Assembly (NCBI RefSeq): GCF_902506415.1
Contig: NZ_LR733275.1
Coordinates: 2,581,795 to 2,645,794, forward strand
Direction: 5' to 3'
Length of the DNA stretch: 64,000 nucleotides
From: Massilia sp. 9I
GTDB taxonomy: Bacteria; Pseudomonadota; Gammaproteobacteria; Burkholderiales; Burkholderiaceae_D
The stretch's first letter is position 1. Each line of letters starts with the position of its first letter. Position numbers and translations under genes: made by a program. Of the stretch, positions 10,940 through 20,457 are shown one piece after another. Under the pieces are notes generated by a model. The model was not told where the DNA came from. It searched no databases and was given only the letters and a program-made list of their open reading frames with translations.

Positions 10940-11836
10940 TCAGGCCGCCGGATTGCGCACGAAGTCCAGCAACGGGCCGGACAGCGATTCGTCTCCCGTG
11001 TTGATCGCATACACCTGGGACAGGTGATTATGGTTCGGCACCACCGAAATCCGAGGCTGGAAACCGTGGCGCGTCACCAGCCTGGCAAACAGCTCGCCGG
11101 CCTGGGCCTGCATCTGCACCGGATCCAGTTCCGCATAGCTGATCGCCAGCGGGAAGGGATCGGCATCGATCAGTTCCACGGTCGACATCGCGCGGTAGCT
11201 TGCAAAGTCGGGGCCGAAGTAGGCTTCGTTGCGCGGATCCGGCGTGGCGATGCCGAGCTGGCGCCGCGCCAGCAGTTCCAGTTCGGCGTTGTAGACCCCG
11301 GAAGCGAGGAAGGCACCGGCGATCCTCAAGCCCTCGGGCGGATGGAAGCGCCGCACCAGCGTGGCCGCGGCGATGTGCGCGGCGCCGGCCGACTCGCCCG
11401 CCAGCACGATGTGCCCGGGATTGCCGCCATGCTCGGCCACGTGGGCGCGCGTCCAGGACAGTGCGGCCGAGACGTCTTCGGCGCCGGCCGGCCAGCGGTG
11501 CTGCGGTCCCAGCCGGTAATTGGGCAGCACGGCCAGCACCCCATGGCGCGAGAAATAATGGCCGATCGCAGCGCGGTCGGCCTTGTCGCCGCGAATGAAG
11601 CCGCCACCGTGCAGGAAGATCACCACCGGCGCCGGCCCGCTCGCTTCCAGCGGCAGGTAGAGGTCGAGGCGGTGGCGCTCGTCGGCGCCATAGGGAATGT
11701 CACGCAGCGCGGGGCCGCCGCGCGGCGCATCGGCCAGCAGCGGCGCATACAGCGCCTTCGCCGCGGGCGGATCGATCACCGGGCCGGCGGCGCGGATCGT
11801 CCGGGCCAGTTCCTCCCGGGTCGGCATCTGGGTCAT
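10940..11836 (-). CDS. Alpha/beta hydrolase (carboxylesterase, hormone-sensitive-lipase type)
   Basis: A 298-residue enzyme with the HGGG oxyanion-hole motif (FLHGGGF, near residue 76), the nucleophile elbow GESAG near residue 148, an Asp in the YAELDPVQ segment and a His in NHNHLSQ near the C terminus. This is the full catalytic set of the hormone-sensitive-lipase family. No signal peptide is seen, so it is cytoplasmic. It follows the amidohydrolase gene after 11 bases and very likely shares its promoter, which carries the cluster palindrome. A role in hydrolysing an ester or an acyl intermediate from ring cleavage is plausible; the substrate is unknown. Confidence 0.85.
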   Translation of the reverse strand: MTQMPTREELARTIRAAGPVIDPPAAKALYAPLLADAPRGGPALRDIPYGADERHRLDLYLPLEASGPAPVVIFLHGGGFIRGDKADRAAIGHYFSRHGVLAVLPNYRLGPQHRWPAGAEDVSAALSWTRAHVAEHGGNPGHIVLAGESAGAAHIAAATLVRRFHPPEGLRIAGAFLASGVYNAELELLARRQLGIATPDPRNEAYFGPDFASYRAMSTVELIDADPFPLAISYAELDPVQMQAQAGELFARLVTRHGFQPRISVVPNHNHLSQVYAINTGDESLSGPLLDFVRNPAA

Positions 11837-11847
11837 CGCCGCGCTCC

Positions 11848-13092
11848 TTACAGGTCGGCCAGGGCCGGATCCTTGTGGAAGCGCCCGTCCTTCATGATGG
11901 CGCGCAGGCGGCCGCGGTCCTGCAGCACGGTGACGTCGGCGGCCGGGTCACCGTCCACCAGCAGCAGGTCGGCCAGGAAGCCCGGCTTGACCTGGCCCAG
12001 CTCGTCGCCCATGCCCATCAGTTCACCGCCCAGCAGGGTGGCCGCGGACAGCGCTTCTTCCGCGCTGTAGCCGAAGTGGCGCACGAACAGCTCGAGGTCG
12101 CGCGCATTGCGCCCGTTCGGGTTGAAGGGGAAGCCATAGTCGCCGCCGGGCAGCACCTTCAGGCCGCGCCGGCGCAGTTCCGGCACCAGCTTCTTTTGCA
12201 GCTCCATCACCTCGGCTGCGCTGCGCTTCATGTGGCTCATGTCGAAATGCGGCGGCGGCGAGGCGTCGAGGGTAGCCTGGATGATGCCGATGGCGGGCGC
12301 GATGAACACCTCGTCGCGCTTGGACTCGAGCAGGTCGAGCGCCTCCTGGTCGGCATAGGTGCAGTGGTACAGCACGCGAAAGCCCGCGCGCAGGCCCATC
12401 TTCACCGCTTCCGAGGCCTGGGCATGGCAGGCCAGCCAGACCCCGGATTCGCGCGCCTGCTCGCCGGCGGCACTAGCTTCCTCCTGGGTGTACAGCAGCT
12501 GCTGCGATGCGCCCGGCATCAGCGCGTCCTCGCCCGACAGCAGGAACTTGACCGACTTGGCGCCGATCGAGGCGCATCCCTTCACGAAGGCGCGCATCGC
12601 TTCCGGGCCGCTGCCGTGTTCCGCTACCTGCCCCGGATCGAGCTCGTCGCCGGCCTGGGGCGGCGAGCGCTCGATCGAGGACGCGATCAGGCGCGGCCCC
12701 GGCATGCCGCCGCTGGCAATGAAGCCGTTCAGCACCACCTCCACCGACTTGCTCAGGGAGCCGGCCGAATAGGCGCTGGTGAAGCCGTGGTCGAGCAGGA
12801 TGCGGGCGTTGCGCGCCGTGGTCAGCACCAGGTCCTCGGGCGGCAGCGCCATGCCCGGCACGAAGCGTTCGACCGAGCTCGGCCAGGACAAGTGCGCATG
12901 GGCTTCCACCAGGCCCGGCATCAGAGTCTGTCCGCGCCCGTCGATCACCCGGTCGCCCGGCTGGCGCGCGACCGCGCGGCCGCCTTCGGCCACCTCGGCG
13001 ATGCGCTGGCCCTCCACCCGCACCGCGCCGATCCCCGGGCGCAACTGGGCGCCGTCGAAGATGCGTACGTTTTCAAAAATGATTCCGCCCAC
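11848..13092 (-). CDS. Imidazolonepropionase-like amidohydrolase
   Basis: A 414-residue metal-dependent hydrolase starting at GTG, with GGGAGA a few bases upstream. Metal-binding signatures are HAHLS near residue 67, the central Lys region SVKFLLSG, His residues in LACHAQAS and LYHCTYAD, and Asp in PGGDYGFPF. The closing GFLADLLLVDGDP is typical of the imidazolonepropionase-like group (prolidases, lactonases, cyclic amidases). It is the first gene of a transcription unit whose promoter holds the 13-bp palindrome also found before the MFS and TonB genes. It may open a lactone or cyclic intermediate; this is inference. Confidence 0.82.
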   Translation of the reverse strand: MGGIIFENVRIFDGAQLRPGIGAVRVEGQRIAEVAEGGRAVARQPGDRVIDGRGQTLMPGLVEAHAHLSWPSSVERFVPGMALPPEDLVLTTARNARILLDHGFTSAYSAGSLSKSVEVVLNGFIASGGMPGPRLIASSIERSPPQAGDELDPGQVAEHGSGPEAMRAFVKGCASIGAKSVKFLLSGEDALMPGASQQLLYTQEEASAAGEQARESGVWLACHAQASEAVKMGLRAGFRVLYHCTYADQEALDLLESKRDEVFIAPAIGIIQATLDASPPPHFDMSHMKRSAAEVMELQKKLVPELRRRGLKVLPGGDYGFPFNPNGRNARDLELFVRHFGYSAEEALSAATLLGGELMGMGDELGQVKPGFLADLLLVDGDPAADVTVLQDRGRLRAIMKDGRFHKDPALADL

Positions 13093-13123
13093 GTTTTGTC
13101 TCCCGTTATACGTGTTAGATACA

Positions 13124-13188
13124 GATACCAGTGCAGCTTATCGGCGCGACCGGCTGGGCCAAAGCCTATTTTGGCGATACCAGCTATC
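13124..13188. promoter_or_regulatory. Candidate operator pair in front of the amidohydrolase unit
   Basis: Positions 13176-13188 read GATACCAGCTATC, the exact reverse complement of the 13-bp site at 24178-24190. A looser copy (GATACCAGTGCAGCTTATC, 13124-13142) lies 52 bp closer to the start codon. Both lie in the 111-bp gap after the rhamnosidase gene, where a promoter for the amidohydrolase-esterase unit is expected. Binding by the NodD-like regulator is inferred. Confidence 0.6.
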
Positions 13189-13203
13189 GCGCCCGGCAGC
13201 AGA

Positions 13204-16200
13204 TCAAGGCCCGCTGCGCACCTGGATGGTCACCGGCCCGATCAGCCCAGCCGGGCGCAGCGGTGCGTCCGCCTTGTAGGTCGGCGCAGCCGTGAACGTC
13301 AGCTTCTGCGCACCCGGCTGGGCGTCGCCGATCAAGCGGTTCACCCACAGGTTGGCCACCCTCACCTCGACCGTGTTGGCGCCGGCTTGCACGTGCGCGC
13401 CGATCTCGACCTCATAGGGCTGCTTCCAGGCGATGCCGGCCGGCTTGCCGTTCACCAGCACCTCGGCGACGTCGCCCACCTGGCCGAGCCGCAGCTTCAT
13501 GTCGCTGCCCGGCTGCGTGCCGGCCGGCAAGGTAAAGCTGTTGCGGTACACCGTCGTCCCCGAGAAGTACTTCACGCGCGGATCGCTGCTGTCCGCGAGC
13601 GAGCCGAGCGCCGCGCCCGTCAGCAGGCCCGGTGCGCCCAGGCCTTCGAAGCGTAACTCCCACCCGCTCTCGAGCGCCGCCAGCTGGGTCCAGCGCGGCG
13701 GCGCCACCGTCAGCGCTGGCGCCGTGGCCGGCTTGCGGAACACGACGAAGACCGACTCGTTGGCTCCCAGTGCCAGCGGCACCGTAGTCCTTCCGTCCTG
13801 CGCGCGGTAGCCGGCAGCGATGCTCTTGCCGCTGTCGGCATGCCAGAACTCCGGCGCCTTGCCGGCAACGTTAAAACGCGCCTCGGTATTCACCGGCGCC
13901 GCCGTGCGGTTGCTGATGAAGTAGACGTCGCCGTCGCCAAGGCGGCGGTGCACGAAGGACAGCGGCGCGTCGGGCGCGTCGAACTCGACGTCGGGCGCCT
14001 GGCCGAGCGTACCCAGCACCGCCTCGACGTCGCGTCCGGCGAACACCCTGCCCTTGCCGACCCGCGTGCTGGCGCCGCCGCTCCACATGCGCCGGACCAG
14101 CGCCGCGAACTGCTTCGGGTCGTCGCCCAGCGTCGGCGAGGCGACCGGGGCCGGCCCGACGATGGTGGCGCCCTGCTCCGCCAGCTTGTGGATGCGGCGC
14201 AGCGTGGCCAAGGTCATGCGCTGGCTGGAGCCGCCCAGGAACAGGACCCGGTAGCGCGCCCCCGAGGGCGCCGCCAGGTCGCCGTCCTTGACTGCGAGCT
14301 TCTTGCCCAACACGTCGACATTGACGAAGTCGTAGGCATAGCGGCGCGGCGCGTCGAGCGGCTGGCCTTTCTGGTACAGCGCGATCAGCGGCGCTTCTTC
14401 GCCGTAGAAATAGGCGACGTCGGCGTAGAACCGTCCCTGCTGCAGCATCCAGGCATTGCGGGCGATGTAGTCGACCCAGGGCCGCGCCATGCCGGCCCAG
14501 GTCTCGTTACGGTTGAAGTACTGGCCGAAGATGGCCAGCGATAGGCCCGGCTTGCGGCCGTCGTCCAGCGGCTGGTGCACCGAGGTGTGGATCACCGGCA
14601 GGTTGACGCCGCTGGCGAATTCCATATCGATCATCGGACGCAGGTCGCGCGGGGCGAAGGCCCAGGGCGCCATCGCGCTCGTGAGCGATTCCGCCGCGAC
14701 CAGGTTCTGGCCGTAGACGTGCGCCACCGAAGCGGCGCCGCGCATGTCGGCGATCGCCGCCGGATTCGGGCCGTGCTCGGGACGGTAAGTCCACATCGCC
14801 GCCATCGGCACGTCGGCGTGGCTGCGCATGGCCATGTCGTCGCCCAGCGTGACGCGCGCGCTTTCCAGCGCTTCGCCGTAGACCCGCATGCCGCGTTCGT
14901 GCGCCACCTTGGCCACGGTGCCGTAATGTTCGCTGGCGGCCAGCTCGCCGAGCGTGCGGCGGTAGTCGTACAGGAATGCGTCCGTGCGCCCACGCGTGCC
15001 GACGATCACGCCGGTGAGCGCCGGTAGCCAGGGACGCGCGTCATAGCCGCGCAGGCGCTTGAACTGCTCGAGCATGCGCGGCGTCCAGTTGGAGGCGCCG
15101 ACCTCGGTGCTGTCGGTCACCAGGGCGCGCACCCCGCGCGCGCCGACCAGTTCCTTGCCTGCCGCCGCTTTGTACTTCGACAGGTAGGTTTCCATGTAGT
15201 TGCGCACCGCGGCCGCGTCGTACTTGTCGACCTCCAGCCCGGTGGCTTCCTTGGTCGCAGGATGGTTCTCGATGCCGGTCAGCGAATACCCGAGCCGCAG
15301 GATCTTCCAACTGCCCTTCGGCGGCGTCCAGTCCAGCGTGCCGTCGGCGGCCAGCTTGCCGCTCAGGTCGATCAGCGAGGACGGCGCCACGCCCGCCTCG
15401 TTCGGGTCCACCCCGGCGTCGAGCGCGTGGTAGTCGTCGGCGATGGCGAAACCGGCCTTGGCCTCGAAGGCGTTCACGCGCGGCTGCGCCGACAGCAGCA
15501 GCTGGCCCAGGCGCAGCGGTTTGGGCTGGGCCATGGCGGCGAACGGGCCGGTGTCGGCCCCCGCCACCGGCATGAAGCCCGGGTTGAGCTGCGGCGGCTT
15601 TCCATGCACGACCACCCGGAAGCGGGCGGCCGTCACCGGCGCGAAGCCGGCGGTGGTCGGCACCAGCGCCAGCGGCAGGTCCGCCACTTTGCGCCAGCTG
15701 ACGCCGTCGTCGCTCGCCTCCAGCAAGGCTTCAAAAGGGTGCCCCTGGAAGATGTTGCCCACGCCGGGGAAGAACACGGTCGCCGAACGGACGGTCTGGG
15801 GCGCCGGATAGTCGATGTTCACGATGCTGGGTGCGCCGTCCGGCGCCGGGCCGACCTGGGGAATGTCGCCGTCGCCCGGTGCCGCCAGCCGGGCTGCATC
15901 GAGCACCTGGTCACCGACGCGGATCGTCGGCGCCGCCAGGGATGCTGCATCGACGCGGTAGGCATAGACCGCGATGTCGGCGCCGAAGCGCGGCACGGCA
16001 TTCTGCTCCGGCCGCTTGCCCATGATGTCGGGCAGGACGAACAGATCCTGGAACGGTCCGCTCACCTGAGGCACTGGCGCGAGCTTGATGCGCAGCGGCT
16101 TTCCGCCTTCTACCTGCGTCTCGCTCCACACCAGTTTCTTCATGCCGTCCTTGGGGGCGACCCAGGGGCCGCCCGTCTCGCTCCAGCCTGGTGAGGCGGC

Positions 16201-16563
16201 CACGCCGAATTCCAGCTTCCTTTCCTCGGCCAGGACGGCGGCGTACTTGAAAGCGTCGGCCCACTCGGGGCTCATGTAGACCAGGCGCTTGTCCACCACC
16301 TGCGGCGTCGTCATCTCGGCGTCGAAGTTCTGCAGGCCGCCCAGGCCCGAGCGCGCCATCCAGTCCAGGTCCTTGCGGATGCCCTCCTTGGTGACGTTCC
16401 CGTTCAGCCAGTGCCACCAGACGCGGGGGCGCGCCGAATTCGGCGGGTTTTGGAAGTCACGGATGTCGATCGCGGCGGCGCTGCCGGCCCAGGCCAGCGC
16501 GCCGCAGACCGCCATGGCGAGCACGGTGTGCCGCGGCAGGGCCATCGGAAGCTGTTGTTTCAT
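13204..16563 (-). CDS. GH106 alpha-L-rhamnosidase, secreted
   Basis: A 1,119-residue enzyme with a signal peptide (cleavage near GSAAA, residue 31). Near residues 45-70 it has VWWHWLNGNVTKEGI, a hallmark of family GH106, followed by GLGGLQNFDAE and long beta-sandwich regions. The length fits GH106 (about 900-1,150). The family removes terminal alpha-L-rhamnose from plant polysaccharides and from flavonoid glycosides such as rutin, naringin or hesperidin. It is the last gene of the long minus-strand operon, three bases after the GH1 gene, so rhamnose and glucose removal would be made together. Enzyme class is confident; the natural substrate is inferred from the neighbours. Confidence 0.92.
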   Translation of the reverse strand: MKQQLPMALPRHTVLAMAVCGALAWAGSAAAIDIRDFQNPPNSARPRVWWHWLNGNVTKEGIRKDLDWMARSGLGGLQNFDAEMTTPQVVDKRLVYMSPEWADAFKYAAVLAEERKLEFGVAASPGWSETGGPWVAPKDGMKKLVWSETQVEGGKPLRIKLAPVPQVSGPFQDLFVLPDIMGKRPEQNAVPRFGADIAVYAYRVDAASLAAPTIRVGDQVLDAARLAAPGDGDIPQVGPAPDGAPSIVNIDYPAPQTVRSATVFFPGVGNIFQGHPFEALLEASDDGVSWRKVADLPLALVPTTAGFAPVTAARFRVVVHGKPPQLNPGFMPVAGADTGPFAAMAQPKPLRLGQLLLSAQPRVNAFEAKAGFAIADDYHALDAGVDPNEAGVAPSSLIDLSGKLAADGTLDWTPPKGSWKILRLGYSLTGIENHPATKEATGLEVDKYDAAAVRNYMETYLSKYKAAAGKELVGARGVRALVTDSTEVGASNWTPRMLEQFKRLRGYDARPWLPALTGVIVGTRGRTDAFLYDYRRTLGELAASEHYGTVAKVAHERGMRVYGEALESARVTLGDDMAMRSHADVPMAAMWTYRPEHGPNPAAIADMRGAASVAHVYGQNLVAAESLTSAMAPWAFAPRDLRPMIDMEFASGVNLPVIHTSVHQPLDDGRKPGLSLAIFGQYFNRNETWAGMARPWVDYIARNAWMLQQGRFYADVAYFYGEEAPLIALYQKGQPLDAPRRYAYDFVNVDVLGKKLAVKDGDLAAPSGARYRVLFLGGSSQRMTLATLRRIHKLAEQGATIVGPAPVASPTLGDDPKQFAALVRRMWSGGASTRVGKGRVFAGRDVEAVLGTLGQAPDVEFDAPDAPLSFVHRRLGDGDVYFISNRTAAPVNTEARFNVAGKAPEFWHADSGKSIAAGYRAQDGRTTVPLALGANESVFVVFRKPATAPALTVAPPRWTQLAALESGWELRFEGLGAPGLLTGAALGSLADSSDPRVKYFSGTTVYRNSFTLPAGTQPGSDMKLRLGQVGDVAEVLVNGKPAGIAWKQPYEVEIGAHVQAGANTVEVRVANLWVNRLIGDAQPGAQKLTFTAAPTYKADAPLRPAGLIGPVTIQVRSGP

Positions 16564-16566
16564 CGT

Positions 16567-17928
16567 CTAGACTCCGTTCGCTTTTGCGATTTTCCCCAGC
16601 AGGCGCGCGCTCGGCTTGATGGTGCGTTTCATGGTCGAGCGGTCGACCTCGATCAGGCCGAAGCGCGGCCCGAAACCGAAGATCCACTCGAAGTTATCGA
16701 GCAGCGACCAGTGGATGTAGCCGCGGACGTCGATTCCATCCTTGACGCACTTTGCGACACCGGCCACGGCGGTATTGATATAGGCGATGCGTTGGGTGTC
16801 GTCATCGGTCGAGATGCCGTTCTCGGTAACGTAAAGGGGGAGCTTCACGTTCTGCGCGGTGTAGCGAAGGGTCGCTTCCAGCGCCTGCGGATACACCTCC
16901 ATGTGGGCCGAGGTGACCAAGGCTCCCTTGGGCGGCGGGCGCACGCCCTCCGGTCCGATCAGTTCGCGGGTATAGGTCTGCACCCCGAGGAAGTCGCCGT
17001 GGCGCGCGATCGCCGCGAACCATGGCGCGTAGGCGATGGCGCGCTTGCGTTCGACCATCGCCTCGCCGCCGTCGACCGCCTGGTCGTCGGCGATCGCGAT
17101 CGACAGGCCGACCGGCAGCTGCGGCCTGGCCGCCTTGATCGCCGCGTAGCCGAGTTCGTGGGCGCGCAGCAGGCCGGCTTCGATCTTCGCGAAGTCGCCG
17201 AAGATCCACGACGACCACTTGTTGGTGCCGCTCAGCTGCCCGGCCTTGTCCATCATGGCGCGCATGCGCGGGTTGCCGGCCATCCCGGCCAGCGGGCCGG
17301 GGATGCCGAACAGCAGGCGCGGCAGGTTCGGCTCGTTGAAGGTGGTGGCGTAGTCCATCAGCTGGCCCAGGTGGCGCGCCACCCGGTCGCAGTAGCGCGC
17401 GAACAGCTCGGGCGCGCCCTCAGTTTCCCAGCCGCCGCGGCCGGCGAACCAGCGCGGCGTGACGAAGTGGTTGAAACTGACCATGGCCTTGACGCCGCGC
17501 TTGCGGCAGGCCTGCAGCACGTCGCGGTAGTGTTCCAGCGCGGCGACCGAGAACATGCCCTCGACCGGCTCCACCCGTGCCCACTCGATCGAGAAGCGGA
17601 AGGTGTTCAGGCCGAGGCCGGCCAGCATGCCGATGTCCTGGTCGTACAGGCGGTAATGGTCGACCGCCGAGCCGGACGGCTCCTTGAATTCGGTCGGCTG
17701 GATGTTCTCGAGCAGCCAGGCGTCGCTGTTCACGTTGTCGCCCTCGGTCTGGTGGCCGGCGATCGCCGCGCCCCACAGGAAGCCCTTGGGGAATGCGCCC
17801 TTGGCCGCGGCCGCCGCCTGCGGCAGCGCGCCGGGCAGCAGCGCGGCGCCGGCCAGCGCGCCGCCCATGCCGAGCAGGCGGCGGCGCCTGAGCGTAGGCT
17901 GCGCGGCCTGCTTGTTCTTGTCCTTCAT
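16567..17928 (-). CDS. GH1 beta-glucosidase with Tat signal
   Basis: A 453-residue family GH1 enzyme. The frame is open upstream, but the ATG at 17928 has GGAGACGACA before it and begins a twin-arginine signal (RRRRLLGMGG, then an Ala-rich stretch to residue 40). Catalytic residues are the acid/base Glu in TTFNEPN and the nucleophile Glu in YVTENG. Cytoplasmic GH1 enzymes are more usual, so Tat export to the periplasm is notable and fits work beside the secreted rhamnosidase. GH1 enzymes often cleave aryl beta-glucosides. It lies 22 bases after the monooxygenase gene in the same operon. Confidence 0.92.
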   Translation of the reverse strand: MKDKNKQAAQPTLRRRRLLGMGGALAGAALLPGALPQAAAAAKGAFPKGFLWGAAIAGHQTEGDNVNSDAWLLENIQPTEFKEPSGSAVDHYRLYDQDIGMLAGLGLNTFRFSIEWARVEPVEGMFSVAALEHYRDVLQACRKRGVKAMVSFNHFVTPRWFAGRGGWETEGAPELFARYCDRVARHLGQLMDYATTFNEPNLPRLLFGIPGPLAGMAGNPRMRAMMDKAGQLSGTNKWSSWIFGDFAKIEAGLLRAHELGYAAIKAARPQLPVGLSIAIADDQAVDGGEAMVERKRAIAYAPWFAAIARHGDFLGVQTYTRELIGPEGVRPPPKGALVTSAHMEVYPQALEATLRYTAQNVKLPLYVTENGISTDDDTQRIAYINTAVAGVAKCVKDGIDVRGYIHWSLLDNFEWIFGFGPRFGLIEVDRSTMKRTIKPSARLLGKIAKANGV

Positions 17929-17950
17929 TGTCGTCTCCGTGATTGTGTTG

Positions 17951-19573
17951 TTATGGGTGCGCCGTTTGCTCGAGGCGGCAAGCGAGGGACACTGCCAGGT
18001 CGTACAGTTCGGCACTGCTGGTGGCAGTACCATAGACGTAGTGGTCGGGCCGCACCAGCGCCGCGCAGCAGCCGTGGCGTGCAAACCAGGCTTGCAGCAC
18101 CCCTTCCAGTTCGTTCGCCTGCATCCGGTGCGGGCCGCTCGAGAAGGTGCAGGTGTCGGCCGGAATGCACACCAGCATGCCGAGGCGCTCGGCCAGCGGC
18201 GGCAGCCCGGCCGGCAGCAGGTCGAAGCGCACGCTGGTCACGATGCGCCAGCCATTCCCGGTCAGTTCGTCCAGCAGCACCGGGCCGGTGGGACCGCTGA
18301 CGCGCGGCTGCGGGAACAGGGTGCCGGCGCCGCTCGATGCCGCCTGGCCCGGCGCCAGCAGGCCGCCGGCCAGCGGGGGAATGATATCCTGGCGCGGTAC
18401 AGTCCTGATCTGGCCGCCCGCCGCCTCGATGAGGGCGGCGTCGCGGCGCAGCGCGGCGTCCGTGTCGCGCTCGCAGATCACGGCGCCGATTTCCTTGATG
18501 CGCGTGGTCAGGCGGCGCACGTGTTCGCGCCGCTCCTCGGCATAGCTGTCGAGCAGGCTTTCCGCCGCCGCCCCGGTGACGCTGTCCTCGAGCACGGCGC
18601 GCAGCTTCCAGGCCAAGTTGGCAACGTCGCGCACGCCCTGGCACATGCCCTGCCCCAGGAAAGGCGGCTGCTGGTGCGCGGCGTCGCCGGCGATGAACAC
18701 CTTGCCGACGCGCCACTCGCGCGCCACCAGCGCGTGGAAGCGGTAGCTGGCCTGACGCCACAGGTTGGCGTCCTCGGGACCGATCCAGCGCTTCAGGACG
18801 CTCCAGGCGCCCTCCTCGGTCGCCATGAAGGCCGGGTCCTCGCCCGGCAGCAGCGAGATCTCCCAGCGCCGGTGCATCCCCGGGCCGATCACGTAGGTGC
18901 ACGGACGCTCCGGCTCGCAGTACTGCACCGAAGTCGCGGGCAGCTTGGCCAGCCCACGCTCGTTGACCTGCACGTCGACCACCAGCCAGGGCTCGTCGAA
19001 TTCCAGGTCCTCGAGCGTGATCCCGACCGCCTCGCGCACCGCGCTGGAAGCGCCGTCGCAGCCGATCACCCAGCGCGCGCGCACGGCGCTGCGGCGCCCT
19101 TCCGCGTCTTCGAGGTGGACGGTGGCCCCGTCCTCGTCCTGCTCGACGCCGGTGAAGCGCTGGCCCAGTTCCACCCGCACGAAGGGCAGCGACTGCACGT
19201 GGCGGCGCAGCACCTGCTCGACCGGCGGCTGGGTGAACACCATCGATGGCGTATGGCCAAGCGGGTAAGGCGGCTCGACGGTCGCCAGGCGCTTGATCAG
19301 GCGGCCGTCGGCGCCGTAGTACTCCGATGGGGTGAACGGTTCGCAGTAAGGCGCGATCGCCTTGTCCAGCCCCAGGTTCTGGAACACCCGCATGATCTCG
19401 TGGTCGAGCGCGATCGCGCGCGGCTTCGGGTAGACCTCGCTGGTCCGGTCGACCACCAGGGTGCGCACGCCGGCCTGGCCGAGCAGCGCGGCGGCCACCG
19501 CACCGGACGGGCCGAAGCCCACCACGACCACGTCGAAGCTGCCGCCGTCGAGTTGCTGGGCCTGGGCGTTCAT
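17951..19573 (-). CDS. FAD-dependent aromatic hydroxylase (MhpA/FdeE-like)
   Basis: A 540-residue class A flavin monooxygenase. It has the FAD motif GFGPSG near residue 20, the DG motif VIGCDGASSAVRE near 170, and GDAAHQQPPFLGQGMC near 290. These are typical of MhpA-type hydroxylases that add a hydroxyl group to a phenolic ring before extradiol cleavage. The start overlaps the stop of the upstream FAH gene by four bases (ATGA). In Herbaspirillum the related FdeE is described as hydroxylating naringenin on the A ring. With the dioxygenase two genes upstream this suggests the same step here. The family is certain, the substrate inferred. Confidence 0.9.
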   Translation of the reverse strand: MNAQAQQLDGGSFDVVVVGFGPSGAVAAALLGQAGVRTLVVDRTSEVYPKPRAIALDHEIMRVFQNLGLDKAIAPYCEPFTPSEYYGADGRLIKRLATVEPPYPLGHTPSMVFTQPPVEQVLRRHVQSLPFVRVELGQRFTGVEQDEDGATVHLEDAEGRRSAVRARWVIGCDGASSAVREAVGITLEDLEFDEPWLVVDVQVNERGLAKLPATSVQYCEPERPCTYVIGPGMHRRWEISLLPGEDPAFMATEEGAWSVLKRWIGPEDANLWRQASYRFHALVAREWRVGKVFIAGDAAHQQPPFLGQGMCQGVRDVANLAWKLRAVLEDSVTGAAAESLLDSYAEERREHVRRLTTRIKEIGAVICERDTDAALRRDAALIEAAGGQIRTVPRQDIIPPLAGGLLAPGQAASSGAGTLFPQPRVSGPTGPVLLDELTGNGWRIVTSVRFDLLPAGLPPLAERLGMLVCIPADTCTFSSGPHRMQANELEGVLQAWFARHGCCAALVRPDHYVYGTATSSAELYDLAVSLACRLEQTAHP

Positions 19574-20442
19574 GACTGCGCTTCGTCTTCGATGCGGTTG
19601 ACCAGGAGGCCGACCCCCTCGATCTCGACCTCGATCGTGTCGCCATGCTTCATCCAGACCGGCGGCACGCGCGACTGGCCGACCCCGGCCGGGGTACCCA
19701 TCGCAATCACGTCGCCCGGCTCCAGGGTCAGGCATTCCGACAGCAGCGCGATGGTCTCGGCCACGTTCCAGATCATGTCGGCGGTGTTCGCGTCCTGCAT
19801 CACCTGGCCGTTCAGGCGCGACTGGATGCGCAGGCCGGCGCCGCCCGCCGGCAGCGCGTCGCTGGTCACCAGCACCGGGCCGAAGGCGCCGCTGCGGTCG
19901 AAGTTCTTGCCGATCGTCCATTGGGGCGTGCGTTTCTGGTAGTCGCGCACCGACATGTCGTTGAAGCAGGCGTAGCCAAACACATAGTCCAGCGCATCTT
20001 CCTCTTTCACATGGCGGGCGCGCTTGCCGATCACCACTGCCAGCTCGGCCTCGTAATCGAATTTTTCCGAGACCACGGGGCGCGGGGCTGGCTCGCCATG
20101 GGCCAGCAGCGAGGTGGTGGCGCGCAGGAAGAACCAGGGGTAGACCGGCTTGTCGCGGCCGCTTTCGGCCGCATGGTCGTAATAATTCAGTCCCAGGCAG
20201 ACGGTCTTGCCCGGCTCGGGAACCACCGGCGCCAGCGCCAGGCCATCGAGCGCCTGGCGATCGGCCGGGCCGGCCAGTTCGATGGCGCGGCGCCCGGCGG
20301 CCGCCAGGTCGATGCCGGCCAACAGGGCCTGGCGCGCGTCGGCCGGGACCTCCGGCAGGAGGCGGTTCAGGTCGATGACGTGCTCGCCGTCGAGGACGGC
20401 GAGGCGGGCGGCGGCGCCGCTGCGATAGCTTACGAATTTCAA
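19570..20442 (-). CDS. Fumarylacetoacetate-hydrolase-family protein
   Basis: A 290-residue FAH-superfamily enzyme. The conserved core is present: CLGLNYYDHAAESG near residue 82, the metal ligands in EKFDYEAELAVVIG (Glu residues near 125-131), GYACFNDMSVRD, QWTIGKNFD, and AMGTPAGVG near the end. The family hydrolyses C-C bonds of 1,3-diketo acids or performs hydration/decarboxylation after extradiol ring opening. It lies 15 bases after the dioxygenase and overlaps the hydroxylase by four bases. It therefore most likely acts on the ring-cleavage product. Related to FdeD of the naringenin pathway by family and position; the exact reaction is unproven. Confidence 0.9.
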   Translation of the reverse strand: MKFVSYRSGAAARLAVLDGEHVIDLNRLLPEVPADARQALLAGIDLAAAGRRAIELAGPADRQALDGLALAPVVPEPGKTVCLGLNYYDHAAESGRDKPVYPWFFLRATTSLLAHGEPAPRPVVSEKFDYEAELAVVIGKRARHVKEEDALDYVFGYACFNDMSVRDYQKRTPQWTIGKNFDRSGAFGPVLVTSDALPAGGAGLRIQSRLNGQVMQDANTADMIWNVAETIALLSECLTLEPGDVIAMGTPAGVGQSRVPPVWMKHGDTIEVEIEGVGLLVNRIEDEAQS

Positions 20443-20457
20443 GGGATGCTCCTTTGC

